In this document: positions 42,268 to 51,579 of the stretch, in pieces | How the letters are laid out: each line of letters opens with the position of its first letter | Numbering within the stretch: the first letter of the stretch is position 1 | Assembly (NCBI RefSeq): GCF_024189295.1 | Contig: NZ_JAIZEN010000006.1 | Location: 166,012-230,011 of the forward strand | Length of the DNA: 64,000 nucleotides | Source of the DNA: Halobacillus sp. A1 | GTDB lineage: Bacteria; Bacillota; Bacilli; Bacillales; Halobacillaceae | Direction of reading: 5' to 3' | Position numbers and translations under genes: made by a program | The notes under the pieces: model-generated | Database searches by the model: none | What the model was told of the DNA's origin: nothing | What the model saw: only the letters and a program-made list of their open reading frames with translations

Positions 42268-43482
42268 ATGACCACAAATAACCGTGCTGTTGCTTACACG
42301 GGAAATGGTGATGTCACTGTAAAAGATATTGACTTTCCAGAATTAGTTTTACGGGACGGGCCTGGGGTCAACCCAGCTAACGTAGGAAGAAAGTGTGAAC
42401 ACGGGGTAATATTAAAGGTTGTATCCACTAATATCTGTGGAAGTGACCAGCACATGGTACGCGGCAGGACGACAGCTCCCGAGGGCTTAGTGCTGGGGCA
42501 TGAAATTACCGGTGAGGTGATAGAGACAGGTCGTGATGTAGAATTTGTCAAAAATGGCGATTTAGTTTCTGTTCCTTTTAACATTGCCTGCGGAAGATGT
42601 GTGAACTGTATTGAGGGTAAAACACATATTTGTTTGAACGTGAACCCCGATCGTCCAGGATCGGCTTATGGGTATGTGGATATGGGGGGCTGGGTCGGTG
42701 GTCAAGCAGAATATGTCATGGTTCCCTACGCAGACTTTCAAGTTTTAAAGTTCCCCGATAAGGATGAAGCAATGGAAAAAATGCTCGACTTGACCATGCT
42801 TTCTGATATTTTTCCGACAGGCTTCCACGGGGCTTATACGGCAGGAGTAAAAATCGGCTCAACCGTCTATATAGCGGGAGCGGGACCAGTAGGCTTAGCA
42901 GCTGCTCACTCTGCTCAGCTTCTTGGAGCCTCTGTTGTTATTGTGGGAGATTTGATTGAGGAACGTCTGGCGCAGGCAAAAAGTTTTGGTTGTGAGACCA
43001 TTAACATCAGCGAACATGATAATATTACTGAACAAATTGAACAAATTCTCGGTGTCCCAGTTGTAGATTGTGCAGTAGATTGTGTCGGGTTCGAGGCACA
43101 TGGCCATAGTCATGTAGAAGCCCCGGCTGTCGTACTTAACTCCATAATGGATGTAACAAAAGCAGGCGGTGGTCTCGGTATTCCGGGATTATACGTGACT
43201 GAAGATCCAGGAGCATCGGACGAAGATGCCCGTAGAGGCGCCTTAAAGCTCGACTTCGGACTCGGCTGGGCTAAAGCTCAAACCTTCGTAACGGGACAAA
43301 CCCCCGTTATGCGTTACCACAGAGGATTAATGCAGTCCATCCTTAAAGGAAAAGCAGACATTGCGAAAGCAGTAAACGCCACTGTAATCAGCCTCGAGGA
43401 CGCGCCTAAGGGATATAAAGAGTTTGACGAAGGAGCTGCTAAGAAATTTGTATTAGATCCTCACCATCTGATTAGAAGCTGA
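42268..43482 (+). CDS. fdhA: Glutathione-independent formaldehyde dehydrogenase
   Basis: A 404-residue zinc alcohol-dehydrogenase-family enzyme close to Pseudomonas FdhA. Catalytic zinc ligands lie in NICGSDQHMVRGR and GHEITGEV; the structural zinc motif is CGRCVNCIEGKTHIC (about 109-123). The NAD loop is IAGAGPVGLAAAH. The long C-terminal insertion and tight-NAD features separate it from glutathione-dependent forms. It oxidises formaldehyde, possibly by dismutation. AGGAGG lies 7 bases before the ATG. It is monocistronic. Confidence 0.92.
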   Translation: MTTNNRAVAYTGNGDVTVKDIDFPELVLRDGPGVNPANVGRKCEHGVILKVVSTNICGSDQHMVRGRTTAPEGLVLGHEITGEVIETGRDVEFVKNGDLVSVPFNIACGRCVNCIEGKTHICLNVNPDRPGSAYGYVDMGGWVGGQAEYVMVPYADFQVLKFPDKDEAMEKMLDLTMLSDIFPTGFHGAYTAGVKIGSTVYIAGAGPVGLAAAHSAQLLGASVVIVGDLIEERLAQAKSFGCETINISEHDNITEQIEQILGVPVVDCAVDCVGFEAHGHSHVEAPAVVLNSIMDVTKAGGGLGIPGLYVTEDPGASDEDARRGALKLDFGLGWAKAQTFVTGQTPVMRYHRGLMQSILKGKADIAKAVNATVISLEDAPKGYKEFDEGAAKKFVLDPHHLIRS

Positions 43483-43483
43483 T

Positions 43484-43524
43484 GAAAAAGACCGTTCCAG
43501 AATAGCTGGGACGGCCTTTTTTTG
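43484..43524 (+). terminator. Terminator of fdhA
   Basis: AAAAAGACCGTTCCAG and GCTGGGACGGCCTTTTT arms with T-run; also fits the convergent gene. Confidence 0.85.
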
Positions 43525-43529
43525 CTTTA

Positions 43530-44543
43530 TTAGAATAGACTTTTATTCTCGGAATAAAAATATTCAAATTCACTATATCTCTTCGAAATACTATTAGTAC
43601 TGACACCATATTTTTCGGCGATATGTTTTTGAGAAACTTCCTTTGCTATATTGAAATGGGAAGAATCCTTATAGAAATACTCCAGAGCAGCGGAAAATAC
43701 AGCCGGTTTTCTAATAACCGGAGCCCTGTCTTGGTAGTACTTCACCCACATGTCAATCAACTGCCGATAGGAATCAAGATTAGTAAGCGAAGACTCCATA
43801 GTTGTCTCTAGTATGGTAAGGACTTCCTTCTCAGAGGAATCGTTTATCTCCTCTTCCTCCTTGAAAATCCACTGGGGCAGCTGCTCTAAGAAGGTACTAT
43901 GGAAGTACAAGCTTAAAGTAGAAAAGTTAGATTGTACTTTGAAAGACTTCTCTAACGTTTCACGAATCTTTTTATACTGAGTTATTTCAATAGGGACAGC
44001 CATAGGTGCGAATTTATAGAAAGATCCCCAATTCAATAGAATACCTGTATAGTATGGAGCAACATTAAAGTCTTCTTCTTTTAATGGAATTCTTTTTCTA
44101 TCAACTTTATAAGTACCCCCAAAAAGCAGATCCTCTACCTCAATCAGTCCGTTCTCATCTATGTTAATCATTTTGAATATACTGGCTTTTGTCTGCTCCC
44201 ATGACCTAAGAGTTCTTGCTGTTAGAGACCTTAGAATAGTTCCTTCTCTTTTGTTCAGGAACTGCTGAAAAATCGTAGCCCCGCCCTTTTGAACTTCGAA
44301 TAAACCTTTATATAACAGTTTTATGAACTGCTCTACTTCTTCTTCCTCAGTAGTCGGCTTTGAACGAGGGAATACATGCGGATACTCTTCATACATGAAA
44401 TCCTGGAATTGCAAGAAGTATTGATCTAATTCTTCTTCTACTCTCTTTGAAGGAAACTCGATGACGTTTGTCTGTCCATGACATTTTTTGTACTTCTTCC
44501 CGCTGCCGCACGGACAAGGATCATTTCTTCCCACTTTAGCCAT
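43530..44543 (-). CDS. SEC-C zinc-motif protein of unknown function
   Basis: A 337-residue protein with an N-terminal SEC-C zinc ligand set, [19 protein letters not shown] (about residues 5-23). The middle is helical without a known domain; the end ([20 protein letters not shown]) looks like a helix-turn-helix. SEC-C proteins are diverse and often uncharacterised. The ATG at 44543 has GAGGAG 7 bases upstream; the GTG two codons earlier overlaps that site. Confidence 0.75.
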   Translation of the reverse strand: MAKVGRNDPCPCGSGKKYKKCHGQTNVIEFPSKRVEEELDQYFLQFQDFMYEEYPHVFPRSKPTTEEEEVEQFIKLLYKGLFEVQKGGATIFQQFLNKREGTILRSLTARTLRSWEQTKASIFKMINIDENGLIEVEDLLFGGTYKVDRKRIPLKEEDFNVAPYYTGILLNWGSFYKFAPMAVPIEITQYKKIRETLEKSFKVQSNFSTLSLYFHSTFLEQLPQWIFKEEEEINDSSEKEVLTILETTMESSLTNLDSYRQLIDMWVKYYQDRAPVIRKPAVFSAALEYFYKDSSHFNIAKEVSQKHIAEKYGVSTNSISKRYSEFEYFYSENKSLF

Positions 44544-44638
44544 AACCACTCTCCTCTCAAATAGTATTCTTATAGTTTATTATATACGATTTTAAGGTAA
44601 AGGGGAAAAACACTGTTTATACTAAGGAGGCATTACCA

Positions 44639-45055
44639 TTGAAGAAATCAAAAAAAGGAAAGGCTCGCCGAATCTTCGAAAAGCTGAAGGGTAGAGCTGG
44701 CAAGATCATTACAAACCCACAGAAAACAAAAGAAGTCATAGATCAGGCTAGGAATAAGTCTTTTAATAATAAGGGGCCTCTTTCTGAAGTTTGGCACGAG
44801 CTTCAATTGATGTTCAATATGGTAAGGGATTGGATACGCGGTGATTACAGGAATGCTCCTGTCGGTTCCATTATTGCCATAATCGGAGGCTTATTGTATC
44901 TTATTATGCCTTTCGATGCTATACCTGATTTCATACCTGTGGCTGGTCTTATAGACGACGTCTATATTCTTAATCTAGTAATTAAACAAGTACGTGCAGA
45001 CTTGAACGATTATAAGGTATGGGTAGGAGAAGAAAATTTAGCGGCTGAATCTTAA
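44639..45055 (+). CDS. YkvA-like DUF1232 membrane protein
   Basis: A 138-residue protein. The C-terminal half has SIIAIIGGLLYLIMPFDAIP and DFIPVAGLIDDVYILNLVIK, the DUF1232 signature with the conserved D-A-IPDFIP core. The N-terminal half is a basic helix (KKSKKGKARRIFEKLKGRAG). A TTG start follows GGAGG by 8 bases. Function unknown in the family. Confidence 0.85.
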   Translation: MKKSKKGKARRIFEKLKGRAGKIITNPQKTKEVIDQARNKSFNNKGPLSEVWHELQLMFNMVRDWIRGDYRNAPVGSIIAIIGGLLYLIMPFDAIPDFIPVAGLIDDVYILNLVIKQVRADLNDYKVWVGEENLAAES

Positions 45056-45064
45056 AGCTATAAA

Positions 45065-45100
45065 CGAAAAGCTGTCCCTGTTAAGGGGACAGCTTTTCAT
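45065..45100 (+). terminator. Terminator of the YkvA-like gene
   Basis: GAAAAGCTGTCCC and GGGGACAGCTTTTC arms; T-rich in both directions. Confidence 0.85.
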
Positions 45101-45110
45101 TTGATTGGAT

Positions 45111-45986
45111 TCATTGATAGAACTTATACAGCGCCTGCGTACCACTATTCTCTTCACCAGCTTCTGAAACCTGTTCATACATATGTTTGGCTAGTTTCAA
45201 TCCAGGCAGATCAAGTTCCATGTTCTCTGCAGAGTCTATGGCAATTTTCATATCCTTTATAAAATGCTTAATAAAAAAACCTGGTGAAAAATCGCGCTTG
45301 ATAACACGAGGAATCAAATGATCCAAAGACCAGCTTCCAGCCGCTCCTCCGCTTATACTTTTCAGCACGGTATCTGGATCCAAGCCGGACTTTTCAGCAT
45401 ATACGAGCGCTTCTGTAACCCCGACCATCGTGGATGCAATAGCTATTTGATTACTCATCTTTGTAAATTGGCCTGCACCCGCAGGACCTTGCAGCACATA
45501 ATTGCTTCCTAAAGTTTCAAAGATAGGAAGCATTTTTTCGAACGTCTCCTTTTCTCCCCCGGCCATGATCGAAAGCGTCCCCTTTTGTGCTCCGATGTCA
45601 CCTCCAGAAACAGGTGCATCCATCGCGCACGAGTGGTTAGATTGAGCTTCTGCAGCAATACGCTTTGCTAAATCGGGTGAAGAAGTCGTCATGTCGATCA
45701 AGATGGATTGAGAGCGTATATTATGCAGTAGACCATCGTCTCCAAAATAGACTTCCTCTACGTCTTCTGGATAACCTACCATAGTAAGAATCACATCAGA
45801 GCTTGTTGCTATTTCAGCCACGCTTGACTTCCAGGTCGCGCCATTTTCCAAAAGCTCTTCCGCTTTTTCACGTGTTCGCGTGTAAATATGTACGGGGTAA
45901 CCTTCATTCAGTAATCGGCTCGCCATACTCTTCCCCATGACTCCTGTACCGATGAATCCGAGCACGGGTTTATCTTTTTTATTCAA
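45111..45986 (-). CDS. Beta-hydroxyacid dehydrogenase, YkwC/GarR-like
   Basis: A 291-residue NAD(P)-dependent dehydrogenase of the 3-hydroxyisobutyrate/tartronate-semialdehyde family. VLGFIGTGVMGKSMASRLL is the cofactor loop, MDAPVSGGDIGAQKGTLSIM (about 115-134) the substrate loop and GAGQFTKMSNQI (about 164-175) holds the catalytic Lys. The start is a TTG at 45986, eight bases after GGGAGGG; earlier in-frame starts have no ribosome site and would give a non-family extension. Substrate not known. Confidence 0.87.
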   Translation of the reverse strand: MNKKDKPVLGFIGTGVMGKSMASRLLNEGYPVHIYTRTREKAEELLENGATWKSSVAEIATSSDVILTMVGYPEDVEEVYFGDDGLLHNIRSQSILIDMTTSSPDLAKRIAAEAQSNHSCAMDAPVSGGDIGAQKGTLSIMAGGEKETFEKMLPIFETLGSNYVLQGPAGAGQFTKMSNQIAIASTMVGVTEALVYAEKSGLDPDTVLKSISGGAAGSWSLDHLIPRVIKRDFSPGFFIKHFIKDMKIAIDSAENMELDLPGLKLAKHMYEQVSEAGEENSGTQALYKFYQ

Positions 45987-46055
45987 TATTAAGTCCCTCC
46001 CAGATACTTCTTTCTCATAATATAACATAAAAATCATTTTCTAAACCCATGAAGA

Positions 46056-46097
46056 AAGCTGCCTCAATTGATCATATCCATCAATTTGAGGCAGCTT
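46056..46097. terminator. Terminator of LCP copy 2
   Basis: AAGCTGCCTCAA and TTGAGGCAGCTT arms with internal ATTGAT/ATCAAT pairing, followed by TCTTC on the minus strand. Confidence 0.8.
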
Positions 46098-46106
46098 CTC
46101 TATTCA

Positions 46107-47042
46107 TTAGCTGGGAGCATATTCATTGATTTTTTCACGAGTGTTTTCAATCTCAGATTCAGGGACATTCAGATAATAGATATCATCTATATACGTATCT
46201 TCCCCTTTCATCTGGTAAGTCTCCATATCATGACGGGCACTCCGATAATTGGTGGCTAAGTTTTTCATATCATCAAAATTCATATTAGTAGCCGCATTAT
46301 CACCAAGCACATTCATAATGTCATCGATTTTACTGCCTACATTAACACTTGCGCCTTGATTGATTGTGCCCTGGATAACATCACGCTGTCGATCGTTACG
46401 TCCGGCATCACCTTCTGGATCGTCCTTTCTCATGCGTACATAAGCAAGTGCCTCTTCTCCATCCAGCGTAAGTTCTCCTTCATCAAAATTTTCGCCGCCC
46501 TGAGAGAAGGCTTGATCGTTCGTAACCTCAATCCCCCCAACAGCATCAACCATTTGAGAAAGGCCTTCCATATTCATACGAACATAATAATCCAAATCGA
46601 TATCAAGAAAATCTTCTACCGTATTCACTGACATATCACTGCCGCCGTAAGCATAGGAATGGTTTATTTTGTCCGTCATTCCCTCGCCTGCAATTTCCGT
46701 GCGACTATCCCTTGGAATACTGACCATTTGCATGCGATCATTGGCCGGATCAAGAGACAATACAATCATAGTGTCAGCTCGTCCAGAATCATTTTCCCGT
46801 TCATCCACACCTAGTAATAAAACGTTAATTGGCTCTTCATCCTTAACTTTTTCTTTCGTCTCATCATTATCTATACCACTGACTTCTTCATGAATCTCGT
46901 CGTCTACTGTCGTTTTGACATTATTAAAAACAGAGTAGAGATAGGCTGCCCCGCTTCCTGCTAATAATAAAACAACAGAAATAGTGACGAGAAGCCAAGT
47001 CTTTTTCTTCTTTTTTCTTTTATTAATTCGTCTTGAAGCCAT
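46107..47042 (-). CDS. LCP-family wall-polymer ligase, copy 2
   Basis: A 311-residue type-II membrane protein like the one at 40139: basic N-terminal tail (ASRRINKRKKKKKTW), one membrane segment (about 15-36), then the LCP domain with INVLLLGVDEREND, GRADTMIVLSLDP, VSIPRDSRTEI, NHSYAYGGSDMSVNTVEDFL and VRMRKDDPEGDAGRNDRQRD. All catalytic residues seen in copy 1 are kept. AGGGGG-type sequence precedes the ATG. It is divergent from pxpB. Paralogues with shared enzyme activity often differ in the polymer or growth phase served. Confidence 0.92.
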   Translation of the reverse strand: MASRRINKRKKKKKTWLLVTISVVLLLAGSGAAYLYSVFNNVKTTVDDEIHEEVSGIDNDETKEKVKDEEPINVLLLGVDERENDSGRADTMIVLSLDPANDRMQMVSIPRDSRTEIAGEGMTDKINHSYAYGGSDMSVNTVEDFLDIDLDYYVRMNMEGLSQMVDAVGGIEVTNDQAFSQGGENFDEGELTLDGEEALAYVRMRKDDPEGDAGRNDRQRDVIQGTINQGASVNVGSKIDDIMNVLGDNAATNMNFDDMKNLATNYRSARHDMETYQMKGEDTYIDDIYYLNVPESEIENTREKINEYAPS

Positions 47043-47277
47043 AAGAACCCCCTACTTTTTAACTATTCAATAAAACATACACCATTAATACTTAACATAA
47101 ATGTACTGTAATTTCAAAGTTCATCTGTGATGAACCATGTATACAACATGTATAAAATGCTTAAATTAAAAGCCAAACTTGTAAGATAATGCATTTGTCA
47201 CTATATATATGATACCTTATAATTTAGTATATAATTCTGAATACTTTTTTTAAAAAAACTCGAAATGAGGTGAAAAG

Positions 47278-47985
47278 TTGGACTATACTATCTCCCCATT
47301 AGGTGACCAGGCCATTGTGTTGACAATAAGTAAAGAGATTAATGAAGAAGCCCAGCGTAAGGTCCAAGTACTATCTAAGCAGCTCGACGAACAGCAGCCT
47401 GACTGGATGATCGAATATATCCCTGCTTTTACGACAGTGACCATTTTCTACAGTCCGACAATGTTAGCCCAAGAGGACGTGCTGCCCTATCAAGCAGCAG
47501 AAATGGAAATAGAGCAACTCATGTCCAGCATCACTATAGAGACGGCCGGTGAGCCGAGGACTATCGAAATTCCAGTTTGCTACGGAGGAGACTTTGGCCC
47601 AGACCTTGAATTTGTTGCTGAACACAATTCACTTAGTACAGACGAAGTTATAGACATTCATAGCTCTGGAGATTATTCCGTCTATATGATTGGATTCGCA
47701 CCAGGATTTCCTTTTATAGGGGGCATGTCGAAAAAAATTGCTGCTCCCCGCAGAGATTCCCCTCGATTAACGATTCCAGAACGTTCAGTAGGGATTGCAG
47801 GAATGCAAACAGGAGTGTATCCGATAGAAACTCCTGGAGGCTGGCAGTTGATTGGTAGAACGCCTAAGAAGCTCTTTACACCTGAAGCGGACACCCCTAG
47901 TCTCCTCCGAGCTGGAGATAAAATAAAATTTAAGCAGATCAGTGAAGAAGAGTATATAAACTGGGAGGAGCATTCTGATGATTAA
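47278..47985 (+). CDS. pxpB: 5-oxoprolinase subunit B (KipI)
   Basis: A 235-residue subunit of the ATP-dependent 5-oxoprolinase complex, which opens 5-oxoproline to glutamate. The pattern LGDQAIVLTIS, YIPAFTTVTIFY, YMIGFAPGFPFIGGMSKKIA and ETPGGWQLIGRTP is diagnostic for KipI. In B. subtilis KipI was also described as an inhibitor of the sporulation kinase KinA. The TTG start has GAGGTG 5 bases upstream. It overlaps pxpC by 8 bases. Confidence 0.92.
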   Translation: MDYTISPLGDQAIVLTISKEINEEAQRKVQVLSKQLDEQQPDWMIEYIPAFTTVTIFYSPTMLAQEDVLPYQAAEMEIEQLMSSITIETAGEPRTIEIPVCYGGDFGPDLEFVAEHNSLSTDEVIDIHSSGDYSVYMIGFAPGFPFIGGMSKKIAAPRRDSPRLTIPERSVGIAGMQTGVYPIETPGGWQLIGRTPKKLFTPEADTPSLLRAGDKIKFKQISEEEYINWEEHSDD

Positions 47986-48979
47986 AATTCTGAAAGACGG
48001 ACTGTTGACGACGATTCAGGATCTTGGCAGGACAGGTTATCAGAAGTATGGAGTCATTGTAAGTGGAAGCATGGACACTTACGCTCATCGTCTCGCTAAC
48101 CTTCTAGTCGGCAATGAGGAAGAAGAAGCACTCCTAGAAGCAACACTGCTCGGACCCGTGATCGAATTCAAAAAAGATACAGTGATTTCCATTTGCGGAG
48201 GTGACTTGTCTCCCGACATCAATGGGAAAAAAGTAGGCATGTGGAAGGCGATCTTTGTAAAGTCAGGAGCTGTTTTAAAGTTCGGTAAGCCTAAGACCGG
48301 CTGCCGCGCTTATATCGCATTTGCAGGCGGTTTGGATATTTCTAAAGTTATGGAAAGCCGTTCCACTTACATACGCGCCCAAATTGGAGGATACAAAGGA
48401 AGGCCTCTGCAATCAGAGGATGTCATTCCTTTACGAAGGTCCTCTGCTGATCATTCACAGTCACAGGCAAGTACAGAAGATTTACTTTTTAATGAAACAG
48501 ATTGGACTATTGCTTCAGATATGATTCCGAACTATACCTCACGTCCAGTCATTTCATTAATTAAAGGACCTCAGTTTGAATGGTTCAAAGAAGAAAGCCA
48601 GAAAGCATTATACTCTGAATCTTTCAAAATCTCCTCTCAATCCGATCGGATGGGCTATCGATTGGAGGGGGCATCGCTTTTCTTGAAAGCCAAAAAGGAA
48701 CTGATTTCTGAAGCCGTAGCATTCGGGTCGATTCAGGTTCCACCGGATGGTAATCCAATTATATTATTAGCTGACCGACAAACGACCGGTGGCTACCCAA
48801 AGATAGGACAAGTCGCAAGTGTAGACCTGCCTGTTCTATGTCAAACCAAACCAGGAGAGCAGCTTTCCTTTAAAGAAGTCTCTCTCGAAGAAGCACAGCA
48901 AGCTTATTTAGAGCAAGAACACTCCATCCAATTATTGAAACGTTCTATTTCATTAAAAATAAAGGAGGCATTTTCATGA
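47978..48979 (+). CDS. pxpC: 5-oxoprolinase subunit C (KipA)
   Basis: A 333-residue subunit with the biotin-dependent carboxylase-type fold. [20 protein letters not shown], the [18 protein letters not shown] block and [20 protein letters not shown] (about 267-286) are the KipA signatures. The B and C subunits form the catalytic pair for ATP-driven ring opening with PxpA. It overlaps both neighbours (8 bases with pxpB; 4 bases with pxpA), a sign of coupled translation. Confidence 0.93.
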   Translation: MIKILKDGLLTTIQDLGRTGYQKYGVIVSGSMDTYAHRLANLLVGNEEEEALLEATLLGPVIEFKKDTVISICGGDLSPDINGKKVGMWKAIFVKSGAVLKFGKPKTGCRAYIAFAGGLDISKVMESRSTYIRAQIGGYKGRPLQSEDVIPLRRSSADHSQSQASTEDLLFNETDWTIASDMIPNYTSRPVISLIKGPQFEWFKEESQKALYSESFKISSQSDRMGYRLEGASLFLKAKKELISEAVAFGSIQVPPDGNPIILLADRQTTGGYPKIGQVASVDLPVLCQTKPGEQLSFKEVSLEEAQQAYLEQEHSIQLLKRSISLKIKEAFS

Positions 48980-49746
48980 GTTATTCAGTGGATATCAACT
49001 GCGACATGGGAGAAAGCTTTGGTACTTATGAAATGGGAAGAGATGAAGAAATACTTGATTTTGTCACTTCAGCTAATATTGCCTGCGGATTTCATGCAGG
49101 AGACCCCGCCACTATGAGAAAAACAGTAAAATTAGCGATAGAAAAAGGAGTCGGCCTCGGTGTCCATCCCGGCTTACAAGATCTTGTCGGGTTTGGCCGC
49201 AGAAATATGAGTATTTCTCCAAAAGAAGCATATGACCTTGTCGTTTACCAAATCGGGGCATTGAATGGTTTTGTTAAAGCAGAAGGCGCACGGCTTCAGC
49301 ATGTAAAACCTCACGGCGCTCTCTTTAATATGGCTGCTAAAGATGCATCTTTAGCAGAAGGAATCGCTGAAGCAGTCTACGATGTAGATTCCCAACTTAT
49401 CTTATTTGGACTTTCCGGAAGTGAACTTGTGAACGCCGGCAAGAAAGTCGGGTTAAAGACAGCCAATGAGGTCTTCTCCGACAGGACTTATCAATACGAT
49501 GGATCTTTAACGGCACGAACAGAATCTAATGCTCTCATCACTGATTCAAATGAAGCGATCCAACAGGTTGTACGTATGATAAAAGAAAGCAAAGTAAAAA
49601 CTATACAGGGAGAAGACCTGTCCATTTTGGCTGAAACCATTTGTATTCATGGGGATGGCGTTCATGCCCTGGATTTTGCCAAAAACATTTCATCTACTTT
49701 AAACGAAGCTGGAATTGAAGTGAAAAAAATCAGTACCATACTATAA
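48976..49746 (+). CDS. pxpA: 5-oxoprolinase subunit A (LamB/YcsF)
   Basis: A 256-residue LamB/YcsF-family protein. [54 protein letters not shown] and VKPHGALFN are the family blocks. It completes 5-oxoprolinase. AAAGGAGG precedes the ATG, which overlaps the pxpC stop. In B. subtilis the order is ycsF-ycsG-ycsI-kipI-kipA; here kipI-kipA come first. Confidence 0.94.
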   Translation: MSYSVDINCDMGESFGTYEMGRDEEILDFVTSANIACGFHAGDPATMRKTVKLAIEKGVGLGVHPGLQDLVGFGRRNMSISPKEAYDLVVYQIGALNGFVKAEGARLQHVKPHGALFNMAAKDASLAEGIAEAVYDVDSQLILFGLSGSELVNAGKKVGLKTANEVFSDRTYQYDGSLTARTESNALITDSNEAIQQVVRMIKESKVKTIQGEDLSILAETICIHGDGVHALDFAKNISSTLNEAGIEVKKISTIL

Positions 49747-49781
49747 CAACATATTATATCAACATAGAAAGGTGTACATCT

Positions 49782-50969
49782 ATGAAAAATTCGAATCGAA
49801 GTATATTAATAGGTGCTGCTATGCTGATGGCTACCTCAGCTATCGGGCCTGGTTTTCTAACCCAAACGACAGTATTTACTGAGCAGCTGTTGGCAAGTTT
49901 TGGCTTCGTCATCCTCATGTCCATCATTATCGACATCGGAGCGCAAACGAACATTTGGCGCATCATCGCTGTCAGTGAGAAAAGAGCCCAGGATATCGCA
50001 AATGATGTCCTGCCTGGCTTGGGTTACTTTTTGGCTGCTCTTATAGTAGCCGGAGGACTTGCCTTTAATATAGGAAATATCGCCGGGGCAGGACTTGGTA
50101 CAAATGTACTATTTGGTATTTCTCCTCAACTCGGTGCTGTATTAAGCGGTGTCTTAGCTATTGGAATCTTTTTAGTAAAAGAAGCTGGACGTGTCATGGA
50201 CCGTTTCACACAGATCCTCGGATTCGTTATGATCGGACTTACTATCTATGTCATGTTTACTGCTCAGCCTCCAGTAGGAGAAGCGGTAACTAAAACATTC
50301 GTACCTGACACCATTGATTTTCTAGCCATCGTTACTTTAGTGGGTGGAACGGTAGGTGGATACATTACATTTGCTGGCGGACACCGTTTAATTGAAGCGG
50401 GTTTAAAAGGAAAATCAGCCTTACCCGAAGTAACTAGAAGCTCCGTTTATGCCATTGGAGTCGCTTCCATAATGAGAGTTTTCTTATTCTTAGCCGTACT
50501 AGGCGTCGTGTCACAAGGTTTTGCTTTAGATGAAGGGAATCCTCCAGCTTCAGTATTCCAATTAGCAGCAGGAAATATCGGATATAAAATGTTCGGAGTG
50601 GTCATGTGGGCTGCTGCAGTAACCTCTGTAGTAGGGGCAGCTTATACTTCAGTTTCTTTTATACGGACTTTCAGCCCAACATTAGAGAGAAACCACAGAT
50701 ATTTAACAATCAGCTTCATTGCTATTTCCACTCTTGTATTTGCGTTTGTCGGGCAACCGGTCAGCATTCTTGTTCTCGTAGGATCCGTAAACGGTCTTAT
50801 TCTACCTATCGCTCTTGGAGTTATGCTTATCGCAGCTCATAAATCTAAAATTGTCGGGACGTATAAACACCCGATTTGGATGACTGTATTTGGTATTTTC
50901 GTAGTCATTGCTATGTCTTATATGGGTATCTATACTCTTATTGATGGAATCCCTTCATTATTTGAATAA
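49782..50969 (+). CDS. NRAMP-like transporter of the 5-oxoproline cluster (YcsG type)
   Basis: A 395-residue polytopic protein with about eleven membrane segments and the NRAMP/LeuT fold. The metal-coordinating DPGN of classical NRAMP is replaced by AIGPGFLTQT in segment 1 and the MPH of segment 6 by TFAGGHRLIEAG, so metal transport is unlikely. YcsG homologues occur with pxp genes, so 5-oxoproline or a related substrate is a better guess. It follows pxpA by 35 bases in the same operon. Confidence 0.85.
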   Translation: MKNSNRSILIGAAMLMATSAIGPGFLTQTTVFTEQLLASFGFVILMSIIIDIGAQTNIWRIIAVSEKRAQDIANDVLPGLGYFLAALIVAGGLAFNIGNIAGAGLGTNVLFGISPQLGAVLSGVLAIGIFLVKEAGRVMDRFTQILGFVMIGLTIYVMFTAQPPVGEAVTKTFVPDTIDFLAIVTLVGGTVGGYITFAGGHRLIEAGLKGKSALPEVTRSSVYAIGVASIMRVFLFLAVLGVVSQGFALDEGNPPASVFQLAAGNIGYKMFGVVMWAAAVTSVVGAAYTSVSFIRTFSPTLERNHRYLTISFIAISTLVFAFVGQPVSILVLVGSVNGLILPIALGVMLIAAHKSKIVGTYKHPIWMTVFGIFVVIAMSYMGIYTLIDGIPSLFE

Positions 50970-50973
50970 TTAA

Positions 50974-51010
50974 AGTAAAACAGCCGCGGCGAAAGTCACG
51001 GCTGTTTTAC
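50974..51010 (+). terminator. Terminator of the pxp operon
   Basis: AAAACAGCCG and CGGCTGTTTT arms; it also lies over the end of the converging lipoprotein gene and may serve both. Confidence 0.8.
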
Positions 51011-51370
51011 ATCAAATATAAACTCCATCGTTTCTTTTTGAGCATTTGCTTCCTCAATCGTTATAACACCGATTTTCACCTTGTGATCCAATACTTTGTA
51101 TAATTCAGTCAAATACTGATCTCTTAGTCTGTCATCTTTTGACAGGACATTGTAAAGTGCCTCTTCATTTGCTTCCTGAGGACTTTCCCCTAACGCCTCT
51201 TCAATTTTCATTTCTAAATCATGACTCATGATCCATTCCCCGTCTACAAAGCGAATCGTCGAAACCTCTACTTCTTCAGCTAAAGTCTTATGAACCATAT
51301 CTAAATCCGAATACTCAACTCCACAGCCATTCATTAACAATAGCATTAGAAATGCTACTAAAATCTTCAT
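50996..51370 (-). CDS. Small lipoprotein candidate
   Basis: A 124-residue exported protein. MKILVAFLMLLLMNGCG is a short signal ending in a lipobox-like cysteine. The mature part is acidic and helical (YNVLSKDDRLRDQYLTELYK) with no domain I recognise. AAAGGGG lies 7 bases before the ATG. It lies between the pxp operon and LCP copy 3. Function unknown. Confidence 0.68.
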   Translation of the reverse strand: MKILVAFLMLLLMNGCGVEYSDLDMVHKTLAEEVEVSTIRFVDGEWIMSHDLEMKIEEALGESPQEANEEALYNVLSKDDRLRDQYLTELYKVLDHKVKIGVITIEEANAQKETMEFIFDVKQP

Positions 51371-51530
51371 GTCAATTCCCCTTTAAATTAGATTGGGCGA
51401 CAATCTGTGACATGGTCTTTAACTGGAGGCTTCACGAAGAGACAAAATATTTCCCCGGAAATAACTATATTGAATTACAGGTAATGATAGTAATCTATAC
51501 CCCAATATTTGAAAAAACAACAAAAAGCCA

Positions 51531-51558
51531 TCCAATTTTTAAAATTAGATGGCTTTTC
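51531..51558 (-). terminator. Terminator of LCP copy 3
   Basis: AAAAGCCATC and GATGGCTTTT arms around an AT-rich inner stem; T-run on the minus strand. Confidence 0.85.
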
Positions 51559-51579
51559 ATAGAGATTCAATATTTGCTT

